A DNA stretch of 28,963 bases from NCBI GenBank assembly GCA_964343505.1, contig CAYFJU010000037.1, forward strand, positions 1 to 28,963, read 5' to 3'. The stretch's first letter is position 1. Each line of letters begins with the position of its first letter. The notes under the pieces were generated by a model, which made no database searches, was not told the origin of the DNA, and was given only the letters and a program-made list of their open reading frames with translations. A program made the position numbers and the translations under genes. Below, in pieces: positions 1-7,159 of the stretch. The DNA is from TCS55 sp964343505 (GTDB lineage Bacteria; Fidelibacterota; Marinisomatia; Marinisomatales; TCS55).

Positions 1-265
1 TGGCCACATCTCTTTTTCAGGCAAACTGTCAATACCACTCATGAATAGTTCACATTATTAAAGAAATTAATATGCCGATATGTTATACCTTTGAGGAGTT
101 GAATTGGTAACAACGACGTGATCTTTCTGTGAATTAATATCTAGTGCCGATTAATGTATCCATTCTTCCCAAAAGATATAATTGTAAAAGTCCTGCGAAT
201 GTGGACCCTTTATGAATAAAAAATATGTTTTCCATTTTTAATCCATTAATCCCTTGGAGAAAATA
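1..265. other. Left-edge gap before the first complete gene
   Basis: AT-rich sequence with no convincing gene. On the minus strand an open frame starts at an ATG at 42 and runs off the left edge after 14 codons. It has no visible ribosome binding site and is too short to judge, so it may or may not be the start of a divergent gene. I see no clear promoter hexamer pair or terminator. The gap probably holds the promoter of the serine hydrolase gene downstream. Confidence 0.4.
256..259 (+). promoter_or_regulatory. Shine-Dalgarno GGAG that decides the start at 266
   Basis: GGAG lies six bases before the ATG at 266. It overlaps the alternative TTG at 254, which therefore cannot use it. This favours the ATG. 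Confidence 0.6.
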
Positions 266-1546
266 ATGAACCGATCCAAATACCAAAACCGCATCCGAAT
301 ACTGCTTTTTATCTCAATTCTCCTATCTTCTCTACCGGCGCAATCGTTACGTACGGTACGACCGGAATCAGTTGGCATGTCTTCAAAACGATTAGAACGA
401 TTAACGAAAATATTCAATCAATATGTGGATGATGGAGAACTGTCAGGCGGTGTGGCGCTAGTGGCTCGCCAAGGCAAGATTGCTTATTTCCAATCCTTTG
501 GAGATCGGGATATCGAATCAAGCGACCCTATGGAAATGGACGATATATTTCGCATCGCTTCCCAAACCAAAGCCATCGTGAGCGTGGGGATCATGATCCT
601 CCAGGAAAGAGGCCAGTTGCTCATTTCCGATCCCGTCGGCACATATATCCCTGAATTCAATCAGACAACCGTTGCTGTCCCCAATGAAAATGGATCATAC
701 GATATTGTGGATGCGAAACGAAAAATCACAATCCGCGACCTCCTCACCCATACAGCCGGCATTGGATATGGATACGGCCCGGCAAAGGACCTGTGGGAGA
801 AAGCCGATATCCAAGGCTGGTATTTTGCCCACCGGGATGAACCAATCCTTGAAACAGTAAAAAGAATTGCACAATTACCCTTGGATGCCCAACCGGGTGA
901 AAAATTCGTTTATGGCTATAATACGGATATTTTGGGGGCGCTGATTGAAGTGATTTCCGGCCAATCCCTGGATACGTTCATTCGAGATAATATTCTTGAT
1001 CCGCTGCAAATGCATGATACCCATTTTTATTTACCAACGGAAAAAAGCGACCGTATCGCTACCGTCTATTCCTCAACTGATTCCGGCATAGAAAAATCCC
1101 CCACGCCAGGATTTGGCGTCGGGCAAGGTCAATATATTGAAGGACCAAGAAAGAGTTTTTCCGGCGGCGCCGGCCTGCTTTCCACGGCCGCGGATTATGC
1201 TACATTTTTACAGATGCTCCTAAATGGTGGGTATTTTGGTAAAACCAGGATTCTGGGTCGTAAATCGGTTGAACTCATGATTACTGATCATCTAGGTAAA
1301 ATTGGTTTTCCATGGTCGAAGGGTACAGGTTTCGGTTTAGGATTTTATATCTTGAAGGAATTGGGCAACCGGGGTACACCGGGAACCATCGGTGAATATG
1401 GCTGGGGCGGCGCTTACCATTCCACTTATTGGGTGGATCCGAAAGAAGAATTGGTGGTGGTGTATTTTACCCAACTCATCCCGGCGAATGGAATTGACGA
1501 CCATGATAAACTGAGATCGCTCATTTACCAGGCAATCATTGACTGA
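266..1546 (+). CDS. Exported serine hydrolase, family VIII esterase / beta-lactamase-like
   Basis: A 426-residue member of the serine beta-lactamase / penicillin-binding-protein-like superfamily (Pfam Beta-lactamase, PF00144). Residues 1-26 form a signal peptide: basic start, hydrophobic core, then an Ala-Gln end. The nucleophile motif S-x-x-K (SQTK) is near residue 99, a Tyr-Gly-Tyr-Asn motif is near 216, and a Trp-Gly-Gly motif lies in the C-terminal part. The last is typical of family VIII carboxylesterases rather than true beta-lactamases. It probably cleaves an ester or amide in the periplasm; the substrate cannot be read from sequence. I chose the ATG at 266 over the TTG at 254 because GGAG sits six bases before it. 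The stop is six bases before the DUF3303 gene, so the two may be cotranscribed. A D-alanyl-D-alanine peptidase-like role is possible but less likely. Confidence 0.85.
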   Translation: MNRSKYQNRIRILLFISILLSSLPAQSLRTVRPESVGMSSKRLERLTKIFNQYVDDGELSGGVALVARQGKIAYFQSFGDRDIESSDPMEMDDIFRIASQTKAIVSVGIMILQERGQLLISDPVGTYIPEFNQTTVAVPNENGSYDIVDAKRKITIRDLLTHTAGIGYGYGPAKDLWEKADIQGWYFAHRDEPILETVKRIAQLPLDAQPGEKFVYGYNTDILGALIEVISGQSLDTFIRDNILDPLQMHDTHFYLPTEKSDRIATVYSSTDSGIEKSPTPGFGVGQGQYIEGPRKSFSGGAGLLSTAADYATFLQMLLNGGYFGKTRILGRKSVELMITDHLGKIGFPWSKGTGFGLGFYILKELGNRGTPGTIGEYGWGGAYHSTYWVDPKEELVVVYFTQLIPANGIDDHDKLRSLIYQAIID

Positions 1547-1552
1547 TGCACA

Positions 1553-1786
1553 ATGAAGTATATGGTGATCGAAACATTCAAATCTGGTAAAAAAGATCAA
1601 GTGTATGAACGGTTCAATGAAAAAGGGCGTCTTCTACCTGAAGGATTAATCTATATCGACAGTTGGCTGGAAAAGGATGGCAATCGTTGTTTTCAACTGA
1701 TGGAAACAAATCAACCGACTCTATTTGAAAAATGGGTTGAAAAATGGGTAGATTTAATCGAGTTTGAGATCATACCTATTGAGTAA
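1553..1786 (+). CDS. DUF3303-like small protein
   Basis: A 77-residue cytoplasmic protein with no signal peptide. The start (MKYMVIE), the central 'EKGRLLPEGL.YIDSW' region, 'RCFQLMET' and the C-terminal Trp-x-Asp-Leu-x-x-Phe-Glu pattern match what I remember of the DUF3303 family (small ferredoxin-fold-like proteins of unknown function). The length agrees with a complete protein. No Shine-Dalgarno is visible, and the ATG is six bases after the preceding stop, so translation may depend on coupling to the upstream gene. It is followed three bases later by the DUF6174-like lipoprotein gene. Function is unknown. Confidence 0.75.
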   Translation: MKYMVIETFKSGKKDQVYERFNEKGRLLPEGLIYIDSWLEKDGNRCFQLMETNQPTLFEKWVEKWVDLIEFEIIPIE

Positions 1787-1789
1787 TCA

Positions 1790-2239
1790 TTGAAACAATT
1801 ACATCCTATCCTGGTTTTTACTGTCCTGTTTTTATTTAGCTGTACGAACGAACCTGACGAAGACCTAATCACCTGGCAAAAGAATTATAATAAGTGGCAA
1901 GCGATGAATATGACCCAATACGGATTCGACTTCCGAGCCAGCTGCGAGTGCATCGATGAATGGGTTAGGGAAGTTCATGTATCGGTCAGCAATGATTCAA
2001 TCAAATCGGTAATCTTTACGGATGACAGCCTGCCGCCAAAGGAATTGCAAGCCTATCATTGGCATACGATTAATACTTTATTCGATATATCAAAAAGCGT
2101 GATTGAAGAGGCCGATCAGTTTGAGATTCAATACGAGGACACTTATGGAAACCCAAAAGAAATCTCCTTTGATTGGGATTTGAAGGCTGCCGATGATGAG
2201 GTGACTTTTTACGTTAAAAATGTAAAAAAATCGAATTGA
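1790..2239 (+). CDS. Putative lipoprotein, DUF6174-like
   Basis: A 149-residue predicted lipoprotein. Residues 1-17 are a short lipoprotein signal peptide ending in Leu-Phe-Ser-Cys, with the lipidated Cys at 18. The mature part has a Trp-x-x-Asn-x-x-Lys-Trp start, then 'YGFDFRASCECIDEW', a Cys-Glu-Cys pair followed by beta strands. This resembles DUF6174, a family of small exported proteins of unknown role. The only plausible start is a TTG three bases after the DUF3303 stop, with no good ribosome binding site, so translation is probably coupled. It would sit in the periplasm, anchored to a membrane. The family call is from memory and moderately sure. Confidence 0.65.
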   Translation: MKQLHPILVFTVLFLFSCTNEPDEDLITWQKNYNKWQAMNMTQYGFDFRASCECIDEWVREVHVSVSNDSIKSVIFTDDSLPPKELQAYHWHTINTLFDISKSVIEEADQFEIQYEDTYGNPKEISFDWDLKAADDEVTFYVKNVKKSN

Positions 2240-2246
2240 TGCAATC

Positions 2247-2603
2247 TTGTTAGATGTTGTTTTAAAAAGCTTTGAGAAACCGGACGAATCCACCCATTTT
2301 GAAAAAGGAAAATTTGAGCTGATCAATATTGGCGGGTTGACGATCGGCCGCGCCACTTATGAACCGGGGTGGAAATGGTCTAAACATGTCAACCCATTGG
2401 CCGGGACGGAATTCTGTGATGTGGAACATGTGGGAATGGTCCTTTCTTGTAACGCCACAGTAGCCTTTCAAGATGGTCGAATTGTTGAATTGACTCCTGG
2501 CTACCTGTTCTACATACTACCCGAGCCCCATGACAGTTGGGTTATTGGCGATGAACCCTATGTGTCGTTACATTTTCTTGGTGCAGATAAGTATATGAAA
2601 TAA
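2247..2603 (+). CDS. Small cupin-domain protein
   Basis: A 118-residue single-domain cupin. The order 'KFELINIGGLTIGRATYEPG', then 'WKWSKHVNPLAGT', then 'VGMVLSCNATVAFQDG', then 'LTPGYLFYILPEPHDSW' follows the two conserved cupin motifs. Possible metal-binding His residues sit in motif 1 (KHV) and motif 2 (EPHDSW). It has no signal peptide and is probably cytoplasmic. Related proteins often bear the generic name 'cupin domain-containing protein'; the substrate is unknown. The start is a TTG at 2247, seven bases after the previous stop, with no alternative ATG that keeps the N-terminal motif. It probably ends the small-gene run that begins at 266. Confidence 0.75.
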   Translation: MLDVVLKSFEKPDESTHFEKGKFELINIGGLTIGRATYEPGWKWSKHVNPLAGTEFCDVEHVGMVLSCNATVAFQDGRIVELTPGYLFYILPEPHDSWVIGDEPYVSLHFLGADKYMK

Positions 2604-2660
2604 GATTGAAAAATGGCATTTGTGCAGGATAGTAAGCAGTTAATCCTTAGGCAATAATTG

Positions 2661-4160
2661 ATGAAAAGGATTTTAAACAGAATCCTTCTTGGTGCTGTGA
2701 TTGTCTTTGTCATTTTGTTAATTATATCTTTTTCCCTGGTCACTTGGCCACTTCCAGTTCCCCTAACCCCAAATCATACTTCCGGTCCTTTAGCTATAAC
2801 GAATGGGAGCGTCGTTGATCCCCATACGGGCGCGCTACTTTCCGGCCAGACGATAGTTATCCTAAAGGGGCGGATCGCAAAGCTGGCCTCAAACGATTCA
2901 TTAATAATTCCTGAAAATGCAACGCAAATTGACGGAAGCGGTAAATTTCTAATTCCAGGACTGTGGGACATGCATGTTCACCAAGGTTCGAAGCTGGCAC
3001 CCCAGCTCACCATGCCGCTATTTATCGCCAGCGGGGTAACCAATATTCGTGAGCTGGGCGGATTTGTTGGCCTAGAGCTGAAGAAAGACTGGCAAAAACA
3101 AATCCTGACCGGCAACCTCCTTGGCCCCCGAGTAATGGGACAAGCCAGTTTTATGGTGTCCGGTTTGTCTTCAGAAGACGAAGCTCGCGACCGAGCCAAT
3201 CATATCCATGGAGAGAGAGATTTCATTAAAGTGCTCAATCCGGTTTTGCCGGATCATTATTTTCCTCTCATCGAGGAAGCTAACAAAAAAGGCATCCCCG
3301 TTCTGGGACACAGACCGCGTGCCGTAAGGGCGGTTGATGCAGCCAATGCAGGCCACAAAAGTTTCGAACATGCGCGCCTTTTTCTCTTTGAATGCTATCC
3401 CGGTGCCCCAAAGCTGCGCGAGCGTTACCGCGCCAGATATGCCGGTGTGGATACGATGAATGGTAGGATTGAAACGACTGCAATGAGACGTGAGATGATC
3501 GACAATCATGATCCCGGGCTCTTTAAAGAATTGGTCGACGTGATGGTTCAGAATAATACCTGGTTCTGCCCGACTCATATTACGCGGAAAATGGACGCGC
3601 TTGCAGATAATGAAGCATACCGCAACGACGCACGGCTAAAGTATATCAACTTTGGGCAAAGAATGTGGTGGAAATATGACGCCGACGGGATGATCGACCG
3701 CGACCCCTCGCCTGAAGGGCGAAAAGCATTTATGGATTTTTATCTGAAAGGGCTCCAGTTAACCGGGAAGGCCCATCGCGCCGGTGTGAAAATTCTTGCC
3801 GGTTCCGATGCCAATGATACCTACTGCTTCCCCGGTTTCGGCATTCACGACGAATTGCAGGAGCTGGTAAAAGCCGGTTTGCCCCCCATGGAAGCACTCA
3901 GGACGGCGACTCTCAATCCCGCTGAGTATTTTGGCCTGTTATCAAATTATGGTTCCATTGCGGCAGGCAAGGTCGCAGACCTCGTGATTCTTGACGCTAA
4001 CCCCCTGAAAGATATTTCGAATACAACGAAAATAAACACGGTCATTTTTAATGGCGATGTTTATACGCGGGAGGATTTAGATCATATGCTGGCCTATGTT
4101 GAGAGAAACGCTTCGAGTTTTAGCATATTGTTCAAAGCAGGCTGGGAAAAATTATTCTAA
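2661..4160 (+). CDS. Membrane-anchored amidohydrolase (imidazolonepropionase/prolidase-like)
   Basis: A 499-residue metal-dependent hydrolase of the amidohydrolase family (PF01979). Residues 5-28 form one hydrophobic helix, so the catalytic part is probably held on the outer face of the inner membrane. The metal-binding set looks complete: His-x-His near 105 ('DMHVHQ'), a Lys in 'FIKVLNP', His in 'LGHRP', His in 'FEHAR', and Asp in 'GSDAND'. A flanking beta-sandwich closes with 'GKVADLVILDANPL', usual for amidohydrolases that cleave cyclic amides or dipeptides. I prefer the ATG at 2661 over the TTG just before it. It stands alone, 57 bases after the cupin gene. The substrate is unknown; a Xaa-Pro or imide hydrolase role is a guess from family resemblance. 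Confidence 0.85.
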   Translation: MKRILNRILLGAVIVFVILLIISFSLVTWPLPVPLTPNHTSGPLAITNGSVVDPHTGALLSGQTIVILKGRIAKLASNDSLIIPENATQIDGSGKFLIPGLWDMHVHQGSKLAPQLTMPLFIASGVTNIRELGGFVGLELKKDWQKQILTGNLLGPRVMGQASFMVSGLSSEDEARDRANHIHGERDFIKVLNPVLPDHYFPLIEEANKKGIPVLGHRPRAVRAVDAANAGHKSFEHARLFLFECYPGAPKLRERYRARYAGVDTMNGRIETTAMRREMIDNHDPGLFKELVDVMVQNNTWFCPTHITRKMDALADNEAYRNDARLKYINFGQRMWWKYDADGMIDRDPSPEGRKAFMDFYLKGLQLTGKAHRAGVKILAGSDANDTYCFPGFGIHDELQELVKAGLPPMEALRTATLNPAEYFGLLSNYGSIAAGKVADLVILDANPLKDISNTTKINTVIFNGDVYTREDLDHMLAYVERNASSFSILFKAGWEKLF

Positions 4161-4371
4161 ACCGAGAGAGGGACGGCATCCTTAGCAGGGTCCTTTAGTA
4201 CCGCCCTAGAACGTGAGTGCATGAATCCTGAAGCAATCAGGATAATGATGAATCTTAGCAAGAGTAGTGAAAGCTATCAATCAAGTGGGAGTAAATTTCA
4301 CTACTGCATGTGATTTGTGCAATTAGCAGTGGTAAAACTTTATTCTATCCCGGTAAAATATGAGGCATGAC
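4161..4371. other. Intergenic region with a perfect 10-bp inverted repeat
   Basis: There is no gene here. AGTAGTGAAA at 4263-4272 pairs exactly with TTTCACTACT at 4296-4305 around a 23-base loop. A smaller CCTGA/TCAGG hairpin lies just upstream, near 4227-4241. Neither is followed by a T run, so they are poor intrinsic terminators. They may belong to the leader of the propeller lipoprotein gene. Confidence 0.35.
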
Positions 4372-5253
4372 ATGATTAGAAAATTTTCAGAAATTGCTAT
4401 TATTTCTCTCTTCATCGCTGCAACAATTTCTTGCAACAACATTATTGATACGACCAAAATTATTTTCCATTCAGAAGTTGATAATACCTTCCATTTGTTC
4501 ATGATGACCCCGGATGGTACTTCAAAAGAAAGGCTGCCTCAATTTATCCAGGATTCAAGGAGCCCTGCATGGTCACCCGATGGTCATCGTATCACCTTTG
4601 AAGCGAAGATTGATGATCATTCGGAAATTTTCATGATCAACACCGATGGAAGTCATAAAAAGAGACTTACACATAATACTGCCAGCGACCAAAAGCCGCA
4701 GTGGTCTCCAAATGGTTCAAAAATCGTTTTCCAATCTAATCGTGATGGAAATTTCGAAATTTATTCAATAGATGCGGATGGTGCTATCCAGACGCGCCTT
4801 ACTAATAATGACGCCTTTGATGAATCGCCCTGCTGGTCAGCGGATGGCAGGAAGATAGCTTTTATGTCGGACAGGGATGGCCGAGCGCAAATATTTGTCA
4901 TGAATGGTGATGGCTCGGATCAAATCAATATTTCAAAAAGCACGGGAAATGATTACAATTTATCCTGTTCACCAAACGGATTAAAGCTTGTTTTCGTGTC
5001 TGACCGCGATGGTAATAATGAGATTTATGTCATCAATATCGACGGCTCAAAGCAAAAGCGGCTCACTGAGCATCCGGCCAATGATTTGAACCCGACATGG
5101 GCGCCGGACAACAAATGGATTGCGTTTGATTCAAATAGGGATGACAATGAAGAAATATATGTGATCAATGTTGAAGGAACACATTTGAAAAGGCTCACTA
5201 AAAATTCAACACCGGATTGGAATCCAAGATGGATTAAGGTACACAATGAATGA
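4372..5253 (+). CDS. TolB-like beta-propeller lipoprotein
   Basis: A 293-residue predicted lipoprotein. The signal peptide ends in Thr-Ile-Ser-Cys near residue 21. The rest is made of about six repeats of roughly 42 residues, each with 'W(S/A)P(D/N)G.KI.F.S.RDG..EI(Y/F).I..DG....RLT', the PD40/WD40-like repeat of TolB (PF07676). A six-bladed propeller fits the length. It lacks the N-terminal alpha/beta domain of true TolB, so it is not TolB itself. It probably acts in the periplasm as a binding or scaffold protein, partner unknown. I chose ATG 4372 over ATG 4360 because GAGG at 4362-4365 is six bases before it and the shorter form gives a cleaner signal peptide. The next ORF follows after 29 bases. 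Confidence 0.8.
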   Translation: MIRKFSEIAIISLFIAATISCNNIIDTTKIIFHSEVDNTFHLFMMTPDGTSKERLPQFIQDSRSPAWSPDGHRITFEAKIDDHSEIFMINTDGSHKKRLTHNTASDQKPQWSPNGSKIVFQSNRDGNFEIYSIDADGAIQTRLTNNDAFDESPCWSADGRKIAFMSDRDGRAQIFVMNGDGSDQINISKSTGNDYNLSCSPNGLKLVFVSDRDGNNEIYVINIDGSKQKRLTEHPANDLNPTWAPDNKWIAFDSNRDDNEEIYVINVEGTHLKRLTKNSTPDWNPRWIKVHNE

Positions 5254-5282
5254 AATACAATCTTTAGAGATTAAGGAACAGC

Positions 5283-5513
5283 ATGCACATTGAAGATGAT
5301 AAAAACGGCGCTTCTGTAAACTTTCAACCTCCCTTAATTTTTATCATTTGGATGTTCGCCGGGTATGGCCTTCAGTACCTTTGGCCTATCGGTTTTGGAA
5401 GCGCATCAGGATTCAAAATCATCGGCGGGGTCCTCGTCCTGTTGGGAATCTGTATTATTATTCTGGCCCGGCAATCTTTCAAACGCGCCTGGCCAGTGAC
5501 AAATTTTCATTGA
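5283..5513 (+). pseudogene. Truncated isoprenylcysteine methyltransferase-like protein (N-terminal fragment)
   Basis: A 76-codon frame with a good Shine-Dalgarno (AAGGA at 5273-5277) and ATG. Its start, 'NGASVNFQPPLIFI', two hydrophobic helices and 'ARQSFKRAW' match the N-terminal part of bacterial isoprenylcysteine carboxyl methyltransferase / phospholipid methyltransferase-like membrane proteins, usually about 150-200 residues long. The frame stops just where the family continues into its catalytic half, with the 'GP.R..RNP.Y' region. None of that half is recognisable in the 150 bases that follow, in any frame. I read this as a 3'-deleted remnant that may still be translated. An independent small two-helix membrane protein is the alternative. 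Confidence 0.55.
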
Positions 5514-5660
5514 TCACCTGGTCTGATTATTTAGACATGGCATTTAAGATAAATGGTATTTAAAATTTTTGGGAACTATGACAGATGAACAATACTTTTA
5601 CCAACAGTAAAACACGGCAAATGTGAATGATACATGGCATTTATTCAGTATGGTAATTCG

Positions 5661-5872
5661 TTATTAAACTGGCGATAGATAGTCGTAATAATTATGTTCG
5701 TATTTTTAATAAAAGTAAGTTGGTTTAAATGAAGATTTATAATAATTATTGAAAACGTAAATATGTAATAGTACGTGATATAGGGGAATATTACGTTTTA
5801 CATTTTTACATATTGGGGGGGGGGGAATAATGATTTGAATATTCATACGAACAACCGTCGCCGGAGTAATAG
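5661..5872 (+). repeat. Structured non-coding repeat, copy 1
   Basis: About 212 bases, similar over the whole length to 6934-7148 (roughly three quarters identical by eye). The ends pair with each other: 5661-5666 with 5867-5872, then 5669-5676 with 5857-5864, two G-U pairs included. Inside, AAAACGTAA (5752-5760) pairs with TTACGTTTT (5791-5799) around a loop holding the most conserved core, ACGTGATATAGGGGA. Other conserved parts are AGTCGTAATAATTATG and the palindrome GAATATTC (5837-5844). Copy 1 also has an 8-bp inner stem (5696-5703 with 5845-5852) and an 11-G run (5815-5825). It ends about 40 bases before the ATG at 5915. It could be a leader RNA, a MITE-like fold-back element, or a duplicated promoter region. 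Confidence 0.7.
5815..5825 (+). repeat. Homopolymer run of eleven G
   Basis: Eleven consecutive G bases in an otherwise AT-rich intergenic repeat. The matching position in copy 2 has only four (7091-7094). Such tracts slip easily during replication and in sequencing, so the exact length is uncertain. Confidence 0.8.
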
Positions 5873-5899
5873 CTAATAGATTCAATAAACGCAAAATAC

Positions 5900-5904
5900 G
5901 GAGG
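5900..5904 (+). promoter_or_regulatory. Strong Shine-Dalgarno GGAGG for the gene at 5915
   Basis: GGAGG lies ten bases before the ATG, the clearest ribosome binding site in this part of the window. It is just outside repeat copy 1, so translation of the membrane protein does not depend on the repeat for its binding site. Confidence 0.65.
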
Positions 5905-5914
5905 AAAGATCACC

Positions 5915-6901
5915 ATGTCAGAAGTTATAAATACGATATCAGCTGAAAATTCAGGCGAATTTAAAAATCGCAAAACCGGTCTCATTTTATTTGGCATTTT
6001 GCTGCTCATTATGGGCGGATTGTGCGCGCTAATGTTAGGTTTCTCTATCCTGGCTTTGAATTTAAGCCAATCGCATGGCGCCACGACACCGCCCTTATCT
6101 TCCATGATTATTGCTTACACCGTTTACGCCGTATTAGCTTCTGTATTTATATGGCTGGGCATCGGATCGATGACAGCAAAACGGTGGGCGAGGGCGTTAA
6201 TCCTGATTGGTTCTTGGATTACCCTTATTGTTGGCGTTTTCCTGTTAGTTTTCATTGCTACGGTTATGCCGGGATTCTTTGATCAATTGAACCAAAGCGG
6301 TGAACTAGAGCCTCAAGTGATGGCCATTATCCAGACAATTTTCTATGCTTTCTTTGCCTTCATTATGGTAATTCTCCCGGGAATATTTATTTTATTTTAC
6401 CAGAGTAATCATGTGAAGGCGACTTGTGAACATTTGGACGCTCATGAACGCTGGACAGATAAATGCCCTTTACCGGTCCTTGCGCTCAGCATTATTTTCG
6501 TGTCTACAATCCCCTCCATGTTGATAAACCTCGCTCACAGTGCAGTCATACCTGTATTTGGGATTTTCCTCAGCGGCATACCGGGAACTATCTTGTTCCT
6601 TATAGTGATTGTCTATTTAGGCTTCTTAGCTTGGGGCACATATCATTTGGATATTCGATCCTGGTGGGGCGCCCTCGGGTTAAACATTATCAGCAGTTTG
6701 TCCTATATCATTACACTCTCTCGCCAAGGAACGATGGCTATGTATGAGAAAATGAATATTCCGCCTGAGGAATTAGCGGCAATGAAGGGATTGAATATTT
6801 TCCAGGATTCCAGTTTTATTGTACTCATTGGTGCAAGTGCAATCCTTTTCACTGGATACCTATTATTTGTGAAAAGATATTTCCCCGCCCTTGTGAATTA
6901 A
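5915..6901 (+). CDS. Polytopic inner-membrane protein of unknown function
   Basis: I do not recognise the family. The 328-residue protein has a polar N-terminus of about 20 residues and then about eight hydrophobic segments, near residues 22-48, 62-84, 92-114, 136-160, 186-206, 212-240, 247-267 and 298-320. A charged loop near residues 166-186 (Cys-Glu-His, then Glu-Arg-Trp-Thr-Asp-Lys-Cys) separates two four-helix halves. There is no ATP-binding, transporter-signature or catalytic motif that I can name. The gene is flanked on both sides by copies of the structured repeat, so it may have been duplicated or moved together with a repeat copy. It has its own strong Shine-Dalgarno. Confidence 0.75.
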   Translation: MSEVINTISAENSGEFKNRKTGLILFGILLLIMGGLCALMLGFSILALNLSQSHGATTPPLSSMIIAYTVYAVLASVFIWLGIGSMTAKRWARALILIGSWITLIVGVFLLVFIATVMPGFFDQLNQSGELEPQVMAIIQTIFYAFFAFIMVILPGIFILFYQSNHVKATCEHLDAHERWTDKCPLPVLALSIIFVSTIPSMLINLAHSAVIPVFGIFLSGIPGTILFLIVIVYLGFLAWGTYHLDIRSWWGALGLNIISSLSYIITLSRQGTMAMYEKMNIPPEELAAMKGLNIFQDSSFIVLIGASAILFTGYLLFVKRYFPALVN

Positions 6902-7159
6902 TAGCAAGAATTTGGCTGCCCTAATGATTCCAATTATTAAACTGGCATCGGTAAGTCGTAATAATTATGCTCATATTTCAAATAAAAATAATGTGTTTTA
7001 AATGAAGAATTATATTAATTATTTAAAACGTAAATATTTAATAATACGTGATATAGGGGATAATTACGTTTTACATATTTACATATTTATGGGGCATATA
7101 ATGGTACGAATATTCATGCGCTTAACCAGTGCCGGAGCAATAATAATTAAGAAAAACCC
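6902..7159. other. 258-base gap holding repeat copy 2
   Basis: A short spacer (6902-6931) after the membrane protein stop, then the second structured repeat, which ends about 11 bases before the ATG at 7160. I see no other feature. Confidence 0.6.
6934..7148 (+). repeat. Structured non-coding repeat, copy 2
   Basis: The homologue of 5661-5872. The ends pair again: AATTATTA (6932-6939) with TAATAATT (7141-7148), and 6942-6948 with 7129-7135, then 6950-6951 with 7126-7127. Compared with copy 1, one base pair of this stem is missing on both sides at once, and the single internal mismatch is A/C in one copy and C/A in the other. The inner stem AAAACGTAA (7025-7033) / TTACGTTTT (7064-7072) and its core loop are retained. 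The inner 8-bp stem of copy 1 is weaker here. It lies directly before the interrupted gene at 7160. Confidence 0.7.

Larger units (their letters stand above)
5514..5914. other. 400-base gene-free region holding repeat copy 1
   Basis: This gap lies between the truncated methyltransferase fragment and the membrane protein gene. The first part (5514-5660) is AT-rich and contains a 12-bp direct repeat, ACATGGCATTTA, at 5535-5546 and 5632-5643. The second part is the structured repeat described separately. No ORF here is supported. Confidence 0.6.

Noticed and set aside
1..42. Minus-strand open frame running off the left edge (ATG at 42)
   Set aside because: Only 14 codons are visible, with no ribosome binding site and no recognisable motif.
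3171..3578. 135-codon minus-strand frame inside the amidohydrolase gene
   Set aside because: It is antisense to a gene with a complete active site, and its composition looks like a shadow frame.
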